DNA of 6,085 nucleotides from Planctomycetota bacterium (GCA_016209585.1 JACQVU010000014.1:1-6085); one strand, 5' to 3'. Numbered from the stretch's first letter, positions 1-6,085 are shown. A program made the numbers and translations. Notes: generated by a model not told the origin, from the sequence alone.

Positions 1-2229
1 GCTCCGGCGGCTGGTGGGGGCGGCGCGCCCGCCGCGGCGCCAGCCCCGGCCCCGGCGCCAGGGGCAGGCGGGGCGGCTTCCGGCCCAGGTGCGGGCGGGC
101 CGACGGCGGTGGAGAAGGAGAACGAGTTGTATGATCTGGCGCCGCTGGCGACGCAGCAGGGGATCTCGCTGGAAGATTTCATCCGGGCGATGGCGAAGAT
201 TCTGGACCTGAAGTTGACGTTCGATCCGAAGTCGCTCACGGCACGCAAGGTGGTGATCATCGGCGACACCAGCAAGTTGCGGAAGATGCCCGACGGCACG
301 ATGAAGGCCGGCTTCTGGGTGCACAAGCGGGCGTTGCGGGGGGTCTTTTTCGCGGTGTTGCGCCTGAACAACCTGGGCCTTGACAAGATTCTGGAGAAGC
401 GCGGCGAATACGACATCGAGTTGTCGGAACTGGTGGCCTCCGCGAAGTTGAAGGAGGGCAACACCATCGTGGTCATCGGCGACGACATCAACGCCATTCC
501 GGAAGGCGTGGAGTTCGTCACCATGGTCATGCACGTGAAGTATGCCGACCCGAACCTCGTCTTCCGGGCCATCACCAACCTGCTCTCGCGCCCCGACGGC
601 TTCGCGCAGCCCATCACCGGGGTGAACTCCATCCTGATCTCCGACTACGCCAACAACATCCGGCGCATGGCCGAGATCATCCGCCTGATCGACAAGGAGC
701 CGGCCGGCAAGGTGATTCGCTACATCCGCCCCAAACACCGCTACGTGGAAGACCTGCTGGAGCCTCTCCAGCGGCTGCTGGGCCTTCGGGTGGGGGCTGG
801 GGGCCAGCCGGTGCCGGCCGGCGCGACGGGGCCGGACGGCCGTCTGCTCTCCGCCGACGACCAGATCGAACTGGAGATCGACCCGCCCACGAACACCGTC
901 ATCGTGCGGGCCACGGAGGATAACGTGAAGAAGGTGCAGGACCTGGTTGACGCGCTCGACCTGGAGGTTCCGACGCCCGACGAACCGCGGGTGCACGTCT
1001 ACTTCGCCAAGAACGTCGACGCCACGGAACTCGCCACCACGCTGAACGACGTGATCTCCGGCGTCCAGAGCACCGCCCAGCAGCAACAAGGCGTGACGCC
1101 CACGCCGGGGGGCGGGCAGCCGGGCGGGGCGGTGGGGCCGGGGTCGGCCTCCAGCGCCAGCGCCGGAGCCCTGGCGGTCGAGGCCGTGTCGGTGATAGCC
1201 GACGCGGTCACTAACTCGCTGGTGATCACCGCCACGCCGGCCAGGTACCGCGACATTCTGGAGATCGTGAAGAAACTGGACATCCGCAAGCCCCAGGTGC
1301 TCATCGAGGCCTCGATCATCGAGGTGTTGTCGACCGACGACCTGACGCTGGGCATCGAACTGGCCACGCTGGACGAGCCGAGTGAGCGTGCCCGCGGCTT
1401 CGCGGCCACCAGTTTCGGCCTCTCGCAACTGGTCGACGCCAGCGGCAACCCCACCAGCGCCGGCGGCACGCCGGCCGGGCGCGCCCCCAACCAGAGCCAG
1501 GGCATCACGGCGGGCGTGTTCAAAGACACGTTCTTTAACATCCCGATCCTGCTCCAGGCCAAGCGCGACGACAGTTTCACCAACGTCGTCTCCGTCCCCC
1601 GCGTGCTCACCGACTCCGGCGAGTCGGCCACCATTGAAATCGCCTCCGAGGTGCCGGTGCGCGAGTTCATCGCCGCCTCCGGCGGCTCGCCCCAGCAGGA
1701 GAACATCAAGTTCGAAGACGCGCCCATCCGCCTCACCGTCCGCCCGCTGGTCTCCGAGGAGAACCTCCGCCTCGAATTGCAGATCGAAGTCACCAACTTC
1801 GTCGGCGCCGGCGGCGGCGGCCTGCCTCCCGCGAAAAACACCCGCACCACGGAACAGGTCATCACCGTGCCCAACAACCGCCTCGTCATCCTGGGCGGCT
1901 TGACCTCCGCGCGGGAGATCGAACAAATCTCCAAGGTCCCGCTGTTGGCCGAGATTCCCTTGCTCGGCGAATTGTTCAAATACCGCACCAACCAGACCGA
2001 GCGCCGCAACCTCTACATCTTCCTCACCCCCCGCATCCTCCGCGAGACCACCGACGTCTTCGCCGCCACCAAGGAGCAGACTGACGACCTCCGCGACAAG
2101 TCCAACACCCTCGCCCGCGAGGCCGAAGAGGCCATCCGCGACGACGCCCCGGAACCCTACTTCCGCCGCCGCGGCAAGGTTCCGCACCAGCGCTTCGACT
2201 ACTCCGGCGATGGCGCCTCGCGGAAGTAA
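1..2229 (+). CDS. gspD: GspD-type secretin (type II secretion outer-membrane pore), 5' partial
   Basis: This encodes the secretin that forms the multimeric outer-membrane channel of a type II (or closely related) secretion system. The frame is open from base 1 to TAA at 2227, so I treat the gene as 5' truncated: 742 codons are visible and the signal peptide lies upstream. A GTG at 109 could be called as a start, but it sits after an Ala/Pro/Gly-rich linker (residues 1-36) typical of the stretch behind a signal peptide. Counting the first window codon as 1, I see N0-like (about 51-160), N1 (170-232), N2 (236-322), N3 with a Gln/Gly/Ser-rich loop (330-427) and the secretin domain (430-681). Diagnostic pieces are VPRVLTDSGE near 532 and the signature VPLLAEIPLLGELF at 646-659. 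The charged tail (682-742) is not recognised as a pilotin-binding S domain. The N0 region looks longer than usual. prmC overlaps its 3' end. Family is near certain; type II rather than another secretin system is inferred from domain order and the GspC-like gene downstream. Confidence 0.93.
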   Translation, partial: APAAGGGGAPAAAPAPAPAPGAGGAASGPGAGGPTAVEKENELYDLAPLATQQGISLEDFIRAMAKILDLKLTFDPKSLTARKVVIIGDTSKLRKMPDGTMKAGFWVHKRALRGVFFAVLRLNNLGLDKILEKRGEYDIELSELVASAKLKEGNTIVVIGDDINAIPEGVEFVTMVMHVKYADPNLVFRAITNLLSRPDGFAQPITGVNSILISDYANNIRRMAEIIRLIDKEPAGKVIRYIRPKHRYVEDLLEPLQRLLGLRVGAGGQPVPAGATGPDGRLLSADDQIELEIDPPTNTVIVRATEDNVKKVQDLVDALDLEVPTPDEPRVHVYFAKNVDATELATTLNDVISGVQSTAQQQQGVTPTPGGGQPGGAVGPGSASSASAGALAVEAVSVIADAVTNSLVITATPARYRDILEIVKKLDIRKPQVLIEASIIEVLSTDDLTLGIELATLDEPSERARGFAATSFGLSQLVDASGNPTSAGGTPAGRAPNQSQGITAGVFKDTFFNIPILLQAKRDDSFTNVVSVPRVLTDSGESATIEIASEVPVREFIAASGGSPQQENIKFEDAPIRLTVRPLVSEENLRLELQIEVTNFVGAGGGGLPPAKNTRTTEQVITVPNNRLVILGGLTSAREIEQISKVPLLAEIPLLGELFKYRTNQTERRNLYIFLTPRILRETTDVFAATKEQTDDLRDKSNTLAREAEEAIRDDAPEPYFRRRGKVPHQRFDYSGDGASRK

Positions 2230-3322
2230 CGCGGCCCGCCGCCCGCCCGTCGCCCCCGCGGCCGACATCGCCCCCACCGGCCTCGCCATTGGTCTTTCCT
2301 TCTCCGTCCCCACCGCGCTCGGCGCGGGGGCCTTGTCCCTCGCCGCGGCTGGCGTCGAGAACCCCAGGCTCGACGCCGAGGTGCTCCTCTCCCACGCCCT
2401 CGGCCTCTCCCGCGCCCAACTGCTCGCCGCCACCACCCGCGTCCTCTCGCCCGCCGAGACCGATCAGTGCGGCGCCATGTTCGCACGGCGCGCCCGCCAC
2501 GAACCCGTGGCCTACATCACCGGCCGCCGCGAGTTCATGGGCCTCTCCTTCCACGTCTCACCGGACGTCCTTATCCCCCGCCCGGAAACTGAAACCCTCG
2601 TGGAGTGGCTTCTCGAAACCGTTAGTGACCGCCCCAGTTTCTCCCTCCTCGACCTCGGTGTCGGCAGCGGCGCCATCGCCCTCTCCGTCGCGGCGCGCCA
2701 TCCGGGCGCGCGGGTGACCGGCGTGGACCTCTCCCCCGCCGCCGCCGCCGTGGCGCGAGGCAACGCGCGCGACCTGGGCGTCAGCCGCCGCGTGCGCGTC
2801 CTCACCGGCGATCTCTTCGCCCCCGTGGCTGGCCGGCGGTTCGATGTCGTCGCCGCCAACCCGCCCTACGTTCCCCGCGCCGAGGCGGCGACCCTGCCCC
2901 CGGACGTGCGCGACTATGAACCCCCCGTGGCCCTCTATGCCGACGACTGTTCCATCGACCCCGCGGGCCGGCGCCCTCTCGGCGGCGCCGGTTCCGGCCT
3001 GGCCATTACCAGCCGCATCATCGCCGGCGCCCCGGATCATCTGCTGCCGGGCGGCTCGCTCTTTCTGGAAACGGCGGAGAACCAGGCCGCCGCCGTCGCC
3101 GCGCTCGGACGCGCGGCCGGCTTCACCGTGGCGGAGGTCCGCGCCGACGCCGCTGGCGTCCCCCGGGTCGTGCGGTGCGCCGGCTGCTATTCGCCCGATG
3201 GTCCCGGCTCCGGCGGTTCGTCCCCGGCCCGGCTCCGCCCGGCGTCCCCCGGCGCCACCGGGGCGGCGTCCGCGTCCATGTCCGCGACCGCCGCCGGCCG
3301 GCGCGTGGAGAACGGCGTATGA
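2210..3322 (+). CDS. prmC: Release factor glutamine N5-methyltransferase PrmC (HemK)
   Basis: PrmC is a cytoplasmic SAM-dependent enzyme that methylates the glutamine of the GGQ motif in peptide-chain release factors RF1 and RF2. Of its 370 residues, the N-terminal helical RF-binding region is visible at about 41-108 (AGVENPRLDAEVLL, then EPVAYITGRREFMG). It is followed by IPRPETE (122-128), the SAM-binding motif LDLGVGSGAIAL (147-158), the acidic VDLS (172-175) and the catalytic NPPY (217-220). The protein is longer than the usual 280-300 residues for three reasons: about 25 extra N-terminal residues, an apparent insertion around 244-262 after the EPPVAL motif, and a Gly/Pro/Ser/Ala tail after about 326. 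The ATG at 2210 overlaps gspD by 20 bases, suggesting coupled translation; no clear Shine-Dalgarno precedes it. A later start such as TTG at 2333 would cut into the conserved N-terminal region. The tail overlaps an opposite-strand ORF. In many genomes prmC follows prfA, so its place behind gspD is unusual. Function is secure; the exact ends are less so. Confidence 0.92.
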   Translation: MAPRGSNAARRPPVAPAADIAPTGLAIGLSFSVPTALGAGALSLAAAGVENPRLDAEVLLSHALGLSRAQLLAATTRVLSPAETDQCGAMFARRARHEPVAYITGRREFMGLSFHVSPDVLIPRPETETLVEWLLETVSDRPSFSLLDLGVGSGAIALSVAARHPGARVTGVDLSPAAAAVARGNARDLGVSRRVRVLTGDLFAPVAGRRFDVVAANPPYVPRAEAATLPPDVRDYEPPVALYADDCSIDPAGRRPLGGAGSGLAITSRIIAGAPDHLLPGGSLFLETAENQAAAVAALGRAAGFTVAEVRADAAGVPRVVRCAGCYSPDGPGSGGSSPARLRPASPGATGAASASMSATAAGRRVENGV

Positions 3323-3552
3323 AGAATCTTCCCGGCGCGGCGCAGACGACCGGCGCTCACCGTGGAGACCGACTCGTAGTCGGCGATGAAGTCTTCCACC
3401 GTGCCGATGATGTCCGCCATCTCGTCGGTGGAATAGACCACCCTGCGGTCGCGCGCCAGCGCGGCCTCCATCTCCTGCCGCAGCGCCGCCGCCAGCATCC
3501 TCACCGGGGCCAACCGGCGGCTGAGAAAGGTGTCCAGTGCGCGTTCGTCCAT
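3187..3552 (-). CDS. Small protein of unknown function, convergent with prmC
   Basis: This 121-residue ORF starts at ATG (3552-3550) and ends at TAG (3189-3187). I do not recognise its family. Residues 1-80 have a natural, mixed composition (Leu, Glu, Asp, Ile, Val, Tyr, Met) and look mainly helical, with segments such as LRQEMEAALARD and EMADIIGTVEDFIADYES. Residues 83-121 turn into an Ala/Pro/Gly/Asp/Arg-rich tail. There is no signal peptide or membrane segment, so it is probably cytoplasmic. The last 136 bases lie antisense to the low-complexity tail of prmC, so one or both tails may be incidental reading-through. No Shine-Dalgarno is seen upstream; the heptamer-repeat spacer lies behind its start. 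It is divergent from the GspC-like gene. It is preferred over competing frames because the first 80 residues are protein-like, whereas the plus-strand frames there are Arg/Pro/Ala-rich shadows. It could still be a spurious ORF. Confidence 0.55.
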   Translation of the reverse strand: MDERALDTFLSRRLAPVRMLAAALRQEMEAALARDRRVVYSTDEMADIIGTVEDFIADYESVSTVSAGRLRRAGKILHTPFSTRRPAAVADMDADAAPVAPGDAGRSRAGDEPPEPGPSGE

Positions 3553-3583
3553 GGTCGATAGCCGACAAACGGCGAGGGAAGTT

Positions 3584-3667
3584 GTCAGTGGTCAGTGGTC
3601 AGTCGTCAGCACCCAACACCCAGCACCCAACACCTGCTGCCTGACCCCCGTCCCCCGACCCCCGTCA
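3584..3667. repeat. Degenerate heptamer tandem array (12 units, period 7)
   Basis: In the spacer between two divergent genes, 84 bases can be cut into 12 heptamers with no slip of phase. The first block has GTCAGTG twice, then GTCAGTC and GTCAGCA. A second block is CCCAACA, CCCAGCA and CCCAACA. A third is CCTGCTG, CCTGACC, CCCGTCC, CCCGACC and CCCGTCA. Neighbouring units differ by few bases and the unit type changes along the array. Similar short period-7 repeats in spacers are known from cyanobacteria and various environmental bacteria; assigning this array to such a class is inference. It carries no convincing ORF. Confidence 0.8.
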
Positions 3668-3698
3668 CCTTGGTTCATCGGTTCCCGGCGACCGTCGC

Positions 3699-3704
3699 TT
3701 GACA
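3699..3704 (+). promoter_or_regulatory. Possible -35 element (TTGACA) upstream of the GspC-like gene
   Basis: A perfect TTGACA hexamer lies 31 bases before the ATG at 3736. No TATAAT-like -10 box is found 16-18 bases downstream (the region reads AGGCTG), so this is at best half of a sigma-70 type promoter and may be chance. Confidence 0.15.
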
Positions 3705-3735
3705 CCCAACGCCACCACCCAAGGCTGGTCGTCCG

Positions 3736-4902
3736 ATGAAACGCCTGCTCTCCCTGGCTTCCTTGCTGATCCTGGCCGCCGGCGCGGCTGCAGCCGTGGC
3801 GTTCACCGCGCCGCCCGACCTTCCCGCCGTCTCCACCGGGGCCGCGCCGCCCAGCCAGGTGACGGGGCCGGTTCCGACGCCTCCGCTGGCCGGGCCGGCG
3901 GGCGAGTACGAGGTGCTCTCGCGCCTGCGCGTCATCGCCGTGCCGCCCACGCTGGAACAGGTGCTGGGAACGCGGCGCGTGACCCTGACGCTGGAGAACG
4001 AAGATTTCGAACGGGCCTTGTCTCTTCTCGGCAAGGCTGCCTACCTCAGGATTGAGGTCGAGAAGAGCGTGAAGCAGCGCATGGATCGGGGGCGCGTCCG
4101 CGTCACCTGGTCCGGCCGCGACGTGCTGCTCGCCGACGCCCTCCACACCCTCCTCGACCCGCACGACCTGGCCGCGCAGCCGGCGGGCGACGGTCTGGTG
4201 GTGGTGGAGCGCCCGCTCACCCCCGAGGCTGAGGCCCGCAACGCGCTGTTGAAAGAGGTGGCGGTGACCTTCATCGTCCACTGCAGCGACCCGGCGCTCA
4301 CCTTCGTCCAGGTCGAGCGCTATACGAAAGACGGAGTCGCGCATAGCACCCGCCGCGTCGGCGAAAAACTCCTGGGCGACGATGGCCTCCTGCTGGCCAT
4401 TTCCCAGCGCGCCGCCCGCGTCCGCTTCCGCGGCTTCGAGTTCGATGTCGTCCCCGACGCCACGCCCGCTGACTACCCGGAGAGCGCCGTGGCGCTGCTC
4501 CCGGCCCTGCCTCAGGCCGCCCCCGCGCCCGCCCCAGCCATGGAGATCCTGCCGCCGCCCGAAACGCTGGACCTCTCCGGCTTCAAGGGGCGCACCGTGC
4601 GCGAGGCCCTCGCCGGCGTCGAGGCTGAGAGCCGCTGGAACGAGGCCGCCGGTCGCTTCGACGGCCTTCGCCTGCTGCGCTTGCCACCGGGCCATCCCGC
4701 TTGGGCGCTCGGCTTCCAGCCGGGCGACGTGCTGCGTTCAATCGATGGGAAGGAGATCACCAACCTGGTCGCCTTGCGCCTCTGGATCGAGGATCACCCC
4801 GCCCAGGAGCGGTACGTCGTTCGTTTCGAGCGTCCGGGATCCGACGCCGGCGCGAATCTCGCGCGAGTCCGCGTGCTGGCGCCGCCCCCTCCCCGCCGCT
4901 GA
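3736..4902 (+). CDS. GspC-like envelope protein: STN/N0-like, homology region and PDZ
   Basis: This 388-residue protein probably acts in the periplasm as a clamp between inner-membrane machinery and the secretin. Residues 1-24 form a basic start plus hydrophobic stretch (MKRLLSLASLLILAAG), either a cleaved signal peptide or an N-terminal anchor. A Pro/Ala linker follows to about 55. Residues 81-160 show the pattern of a secretin/TonB short N-terminal (STN/N0) domain: VTLTLENEDFERALSLL, a second helix-strand repeat with LLADALHTLL, then GLVVVER. Residues 174-240 resemble the GspC/PilP homology region, with VGEKLLGDDGLLLAI then VRFRGFEFDVVP. After a Pro/Ala linker (256-276), residues 309-368 are a PDZ domain with GFQPGDVLRSIDGKEI and a helix ending LRLWIEDHP, as in GspC. 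Classical GspC has anchor, homology region and PDZ but no STN domain. The ATG at 3736 gives an intact signal sequence; an AAGG at 3721-3724 is a distant, weak ribosome site. The gene converges with the minus-strand gene at 4943. PDZ assignment is firm; the other domains are inferred by pattern. Confidence 0.85.
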   Translation: MKRLLSLASLLILAAGAAAAVAFTAPPDLPAVSTGAAPPSQVTGPVPTPPLAGPAGEYEVLSRLRVIAVPPTLEQVLGTRRVTLTLENEDFERALSLLGKAAYLRIEVEKSVKQRMDRGRVRVTWSGRDVLLADALHTLLDPHDLAAQPAGDGLVVVERPLTPEAEARNALLKEVAVTFIVHCSDPALTFVQVERYTKDGVAHSTRRVGEKLLGDDGLLLAISQRAARVRFRGFEFDVVPDATPADYPESAVALLPALPQAAPAPAPAMEILPPPETLDLSGFKGRTVREALAGVEAESRWNEAAGRFDGLRLLRLPPGHPAWALGFQPGDVLRSIDGKEITNLVALRLWIEDHPAQERYVVRFERPGSDAGANLARVRVLAPPPPRR

Positions 4903-4906
4903 CCGT

Positions 4907-4941
4907 CGCCCGCCGCGCGCGCGTCAGCCGCGGCCGGGGCG
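4907..4941. terminator. GC-rich hairpin in convergent gap, possible bidirectional terminator
   Basis: Arms 4907-4917 (CGCCCGCCGCG) and 4929-4941 pair over 11 base pairs, interrupted by a 2-base bulge at 4935-4936. The loop is 11 bases. It fills the 40-base gap between the stop codons of the converging genes ending at 4902 and 4943, where a shared terminator would be expected. There is no T-tract on either side, so it is not a canonical intrinsic terminator, and GC-rich DNA yields such stems readily. Confidence 0.3.
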
Positions 4942-4942
4942 T

Positions 4943-6076
4943 TCACCATCGGCGGCGAAGGAGGACGAACGCGGTGGCGGTGGCGGCTGCACCCGCGGCG
5001 AGAACCCCGGCGGCGATGAGGATCTCCAACCAGCCGATGGCGGCGAAGGGGGACGGGGCGCGCCGCGCGCCGCCCTGGGGTTGAGAAACGCGATCCGCCC
5101 CACCCCCGGCGGCTTCGACCGGCGCGGGGATCGCCGCTCCCCCGGAGGCGGAGGCCGATGGCGCCTCGCTCCCACCCGCCTTCGTTGACGATACCGACCC
5201 CGGGCGAGCGTCGCTCGCGGGGAGTTCGTTCTTGCTGGCCGATGCCGGCGGGTCCGTGGTCGGTTGAGCCACCGTTCCAGGCGCTTCGGCTGGCGGCTTG
5301 CCCGCATTCAGACGACCTTTCGGCTCCCGGGTCACACCCAGCGCGGACAGTTCATCATCGATTTTCCTGCGAACAATGCCTAGCGCATCTTCTTTGCGGC
5401 GAAGTTCGTCAGTCGCGCTTTCGAGGTAGCGTTTGGTGTCGCGGTAAAGATCTGACTTCGGGTCCCTACCAAACTGAATTTCCTCCTCTTTTTTCGCCTC
5501 ACGGTAGATTTCCTCGGCGTCGTCCTTTTCTTTCTGCAGTGTCCCCGCGAGCGTATGGAGCGAATCCATCCGTTCGTAGATGCGCTGCTCGTCGGGCGTG
5601 AGCGGCTTGACAGGCGGTGGCCAGGGGGAGGGGGTGGGAAGGAGGCCCCCCTGGGGAGGCCAGGTATTGAAGTCCGGTGGACGACCGGACCAGTCGAGGA
5701 GGTAGGATTCGCTCACCCCGTCGCCATCCTTGAACCACCGGCGCGAAACACGGTGAATTGTTGCAGGGGACCACTCTTCCTCCAACAGGAAGTCGTGTGT
5801 GCCAATGGGCATGCTGTGAGGACCGCCTTGCTTGACAGTTTTCCATGTCCGCGTCGCGAAGATGCGTTTGCCGTCCGGCGTGCGGCGAATCACGCGGTAG
5901 CTGGAGTGCATCTTGCCATCAAAAGCCACGGACCACGGAACGTCGTCTTCCCGGTCCTCCAACCGGTCCGGCTCGATGAGAAACGGTGTCTCGTCGGGAA
6001 GATTGGTGGCATTACAGTCTATCGAATAAATAGGAGGATACAACCGAAGGTACCTTTGAAGGCCGGTGGGATTCAT
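4943..6076 (-). CDS. Unrecognised membrane-anchored protein with coiled coil and C-terminal TM
   Basis: I do not recognise this 377-residue protein. Residues 1-130 are rich in charged and aromatic residues and look beta-structured, with Trp-containing segments such as VPWSVAFDGKMHSSY, RTWKTVKQGG and RRWFKDGDG. A Pro-rich hinge (133-158) leads to a probable coiled coil at about 161-246, with many Glu, Lys, Asp and Arg. Next comes a Pro/Ala/Ser/Gly-rich stalk (about 255-343), then a hydrophobic segment (about 347-373, WLEILIAAGVLAAGAAATA) followed by LLRRRW at the end. This suggests an extracytoplasmic body held by a C-terminal anchor, which would need an N-terminal signal peptide. None is seen after the ATG at 6076, and the frame stays open through TGG GCG AAC to the window edge, so the gene may be 5' truncated. 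GC falls from about 80% over the 3' end to about 42-50% in parts of the 5' half. It ends 40 bases from the GspC-like gene, tail to tail. No function is assigned. Confidence 0.75.
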   Translation of the reverse strand: MNPTGLQRYLRLYPPIYSIDCNATNLPDETPFLIEPDRLEDREDDVPWSVAFDGKMHSSYRVIRRTPDGKRIFATRTWKTVKQGGPHSMPIGTHDFLLEEEWSPATIHRVSRRWFKDGDGVSESYLLDWSGRPPDFNTWPPQGGLLPTPSPWPPPVKPLTPDEQRIYERMDSLHTLAGTLQKEKDDAEEIYREAKKEEEIQFGRDPKSDLYRDTKRYLESATDELRRKEDALGIVRRKIDDELSALGVTREPKGRLNAGKPPAEAPGTVAQPTTDPPASASKNELPASDARPGSVSSTKAGGSEAPSASASGGAAIPAPVEAAGGGADRVSQPQGGARRAPSPFAAIGWLEILIAAGVLAAGAAATATAFVLLRRRW

Positions 6077-6085
6077 GTTCGCCCA

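Noticed and set aside
109..111. GTG as the true start of the secretin
   Set aside because: The frame is open to base 1 with an Ala/Pro/Gly linker, and a start here would leave the secretin without a signal peptide.
999..2009. Long minus-strand ORF of 336 codons
   Set aside because: It lies antisense to the conserved N3 and secretin domains of gspD; its Ser/Arg/Pro-rich product is a high-GC shadow.
3321..3331. Palindrome GAAGAATCTTC just after the end of prmC as a terminator
   Set aside because: The two 5-base arms leave a single-base centre, too tight for an RNA hairpin, and there is no T-tract.
2558..3568. Long minus-strand ORF of 336 codons
   Set aside because: It runs antisense to the prmC catalytic domain and has a Gly/Arg/Ala/His-rich composition with no recognisable motif.
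3584..3667. CRISPR array
   Set aside because: The repeats are 7-base units without unique spacers; there are no cas genes.
3592..4695. Long minus-strand ORF of 367 codons
   Set aside because: It is antisense to the STN, homology-region and PDZ protein and begins inside the heptamer array; composition is Gly/Arg/His/Gln-rich shadow.
5499..5846. Minus-strand 115-codon ORF and plus-strand 5158-5601 ORF
   Set aside because: Both overlap the better-supported membrane-anchored gene; their Arg/His/Pro/Cys-rich sequences show no domain or protein-like pattern.

Overview
This is a GC-rich window from a diderm (Gram-negative) bacterium. The outer membrane is implied by a complete secretin pore domain at the left edge. 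The high GC, long Ala/Pro/Gly linkers, lack of clear Shine-Dalgarno sequences and a heptamer-repeat spacer would fit an uncultured lineage of the PVC group (Planctomycetota/Verrucomicrobiota type) or a similar phylum. That placement is inference; there is no rRNA or other phylogenetic marker here apart from prmC.

Layout, left to right. (1) Bases 1-2229, plus strand: a GspD-type secretin with its 5' end outside the window, showing N0-N1-N2-N3 and the secretin domain. (2) Bases 2210-3322, plus strand: prmC (release-factor glutamine methyltransferase), overlapping the end of gspD by 20 bases and so probably translated from the same mRNA. (3) Bases 3187-3552, minus strand: a small ORF of unknown function whose 3' end overlaps the low-complexity 3' tail of prmC. 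(4) Bases 3553-3735: a spacer holding 12 consecutive heptamers in strict period-7 phase. (5) Bases 3736-4902, plus strand: an exported or membrane-anchored protein that I read as STN/N0-like domain, GspC/PilP-like homology region and C-terminal PDZ domain, i.e. an unusual GspC-like protein. (6) A 40-base convergent gap with a GC-rich hairpin. (7) Bases 4943-6076, minus strand: an unrecognised protein with a beta-rich N-terminal part, a coiled coil, a low-complexity stalk and a C-terminal membrane anchor. Its true start may lie beyond the right edge.

Together, gspD and the GspC-like gene point to a type II secretion (or related secretin) locus. In known T2SS, the GspC homology region binds the GspD N0 domain, linking the inner-membrane platform to the outer-membrane pore. 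Here the GspC-like protein also appears to carry an N0-like fold of its own, which is the most interesting feature of the window. No ATPase, pseudopilin or platform gene is present, and there are no tRNA or rRNA genes, CRISPR arrays or insertion sequences that I can see.
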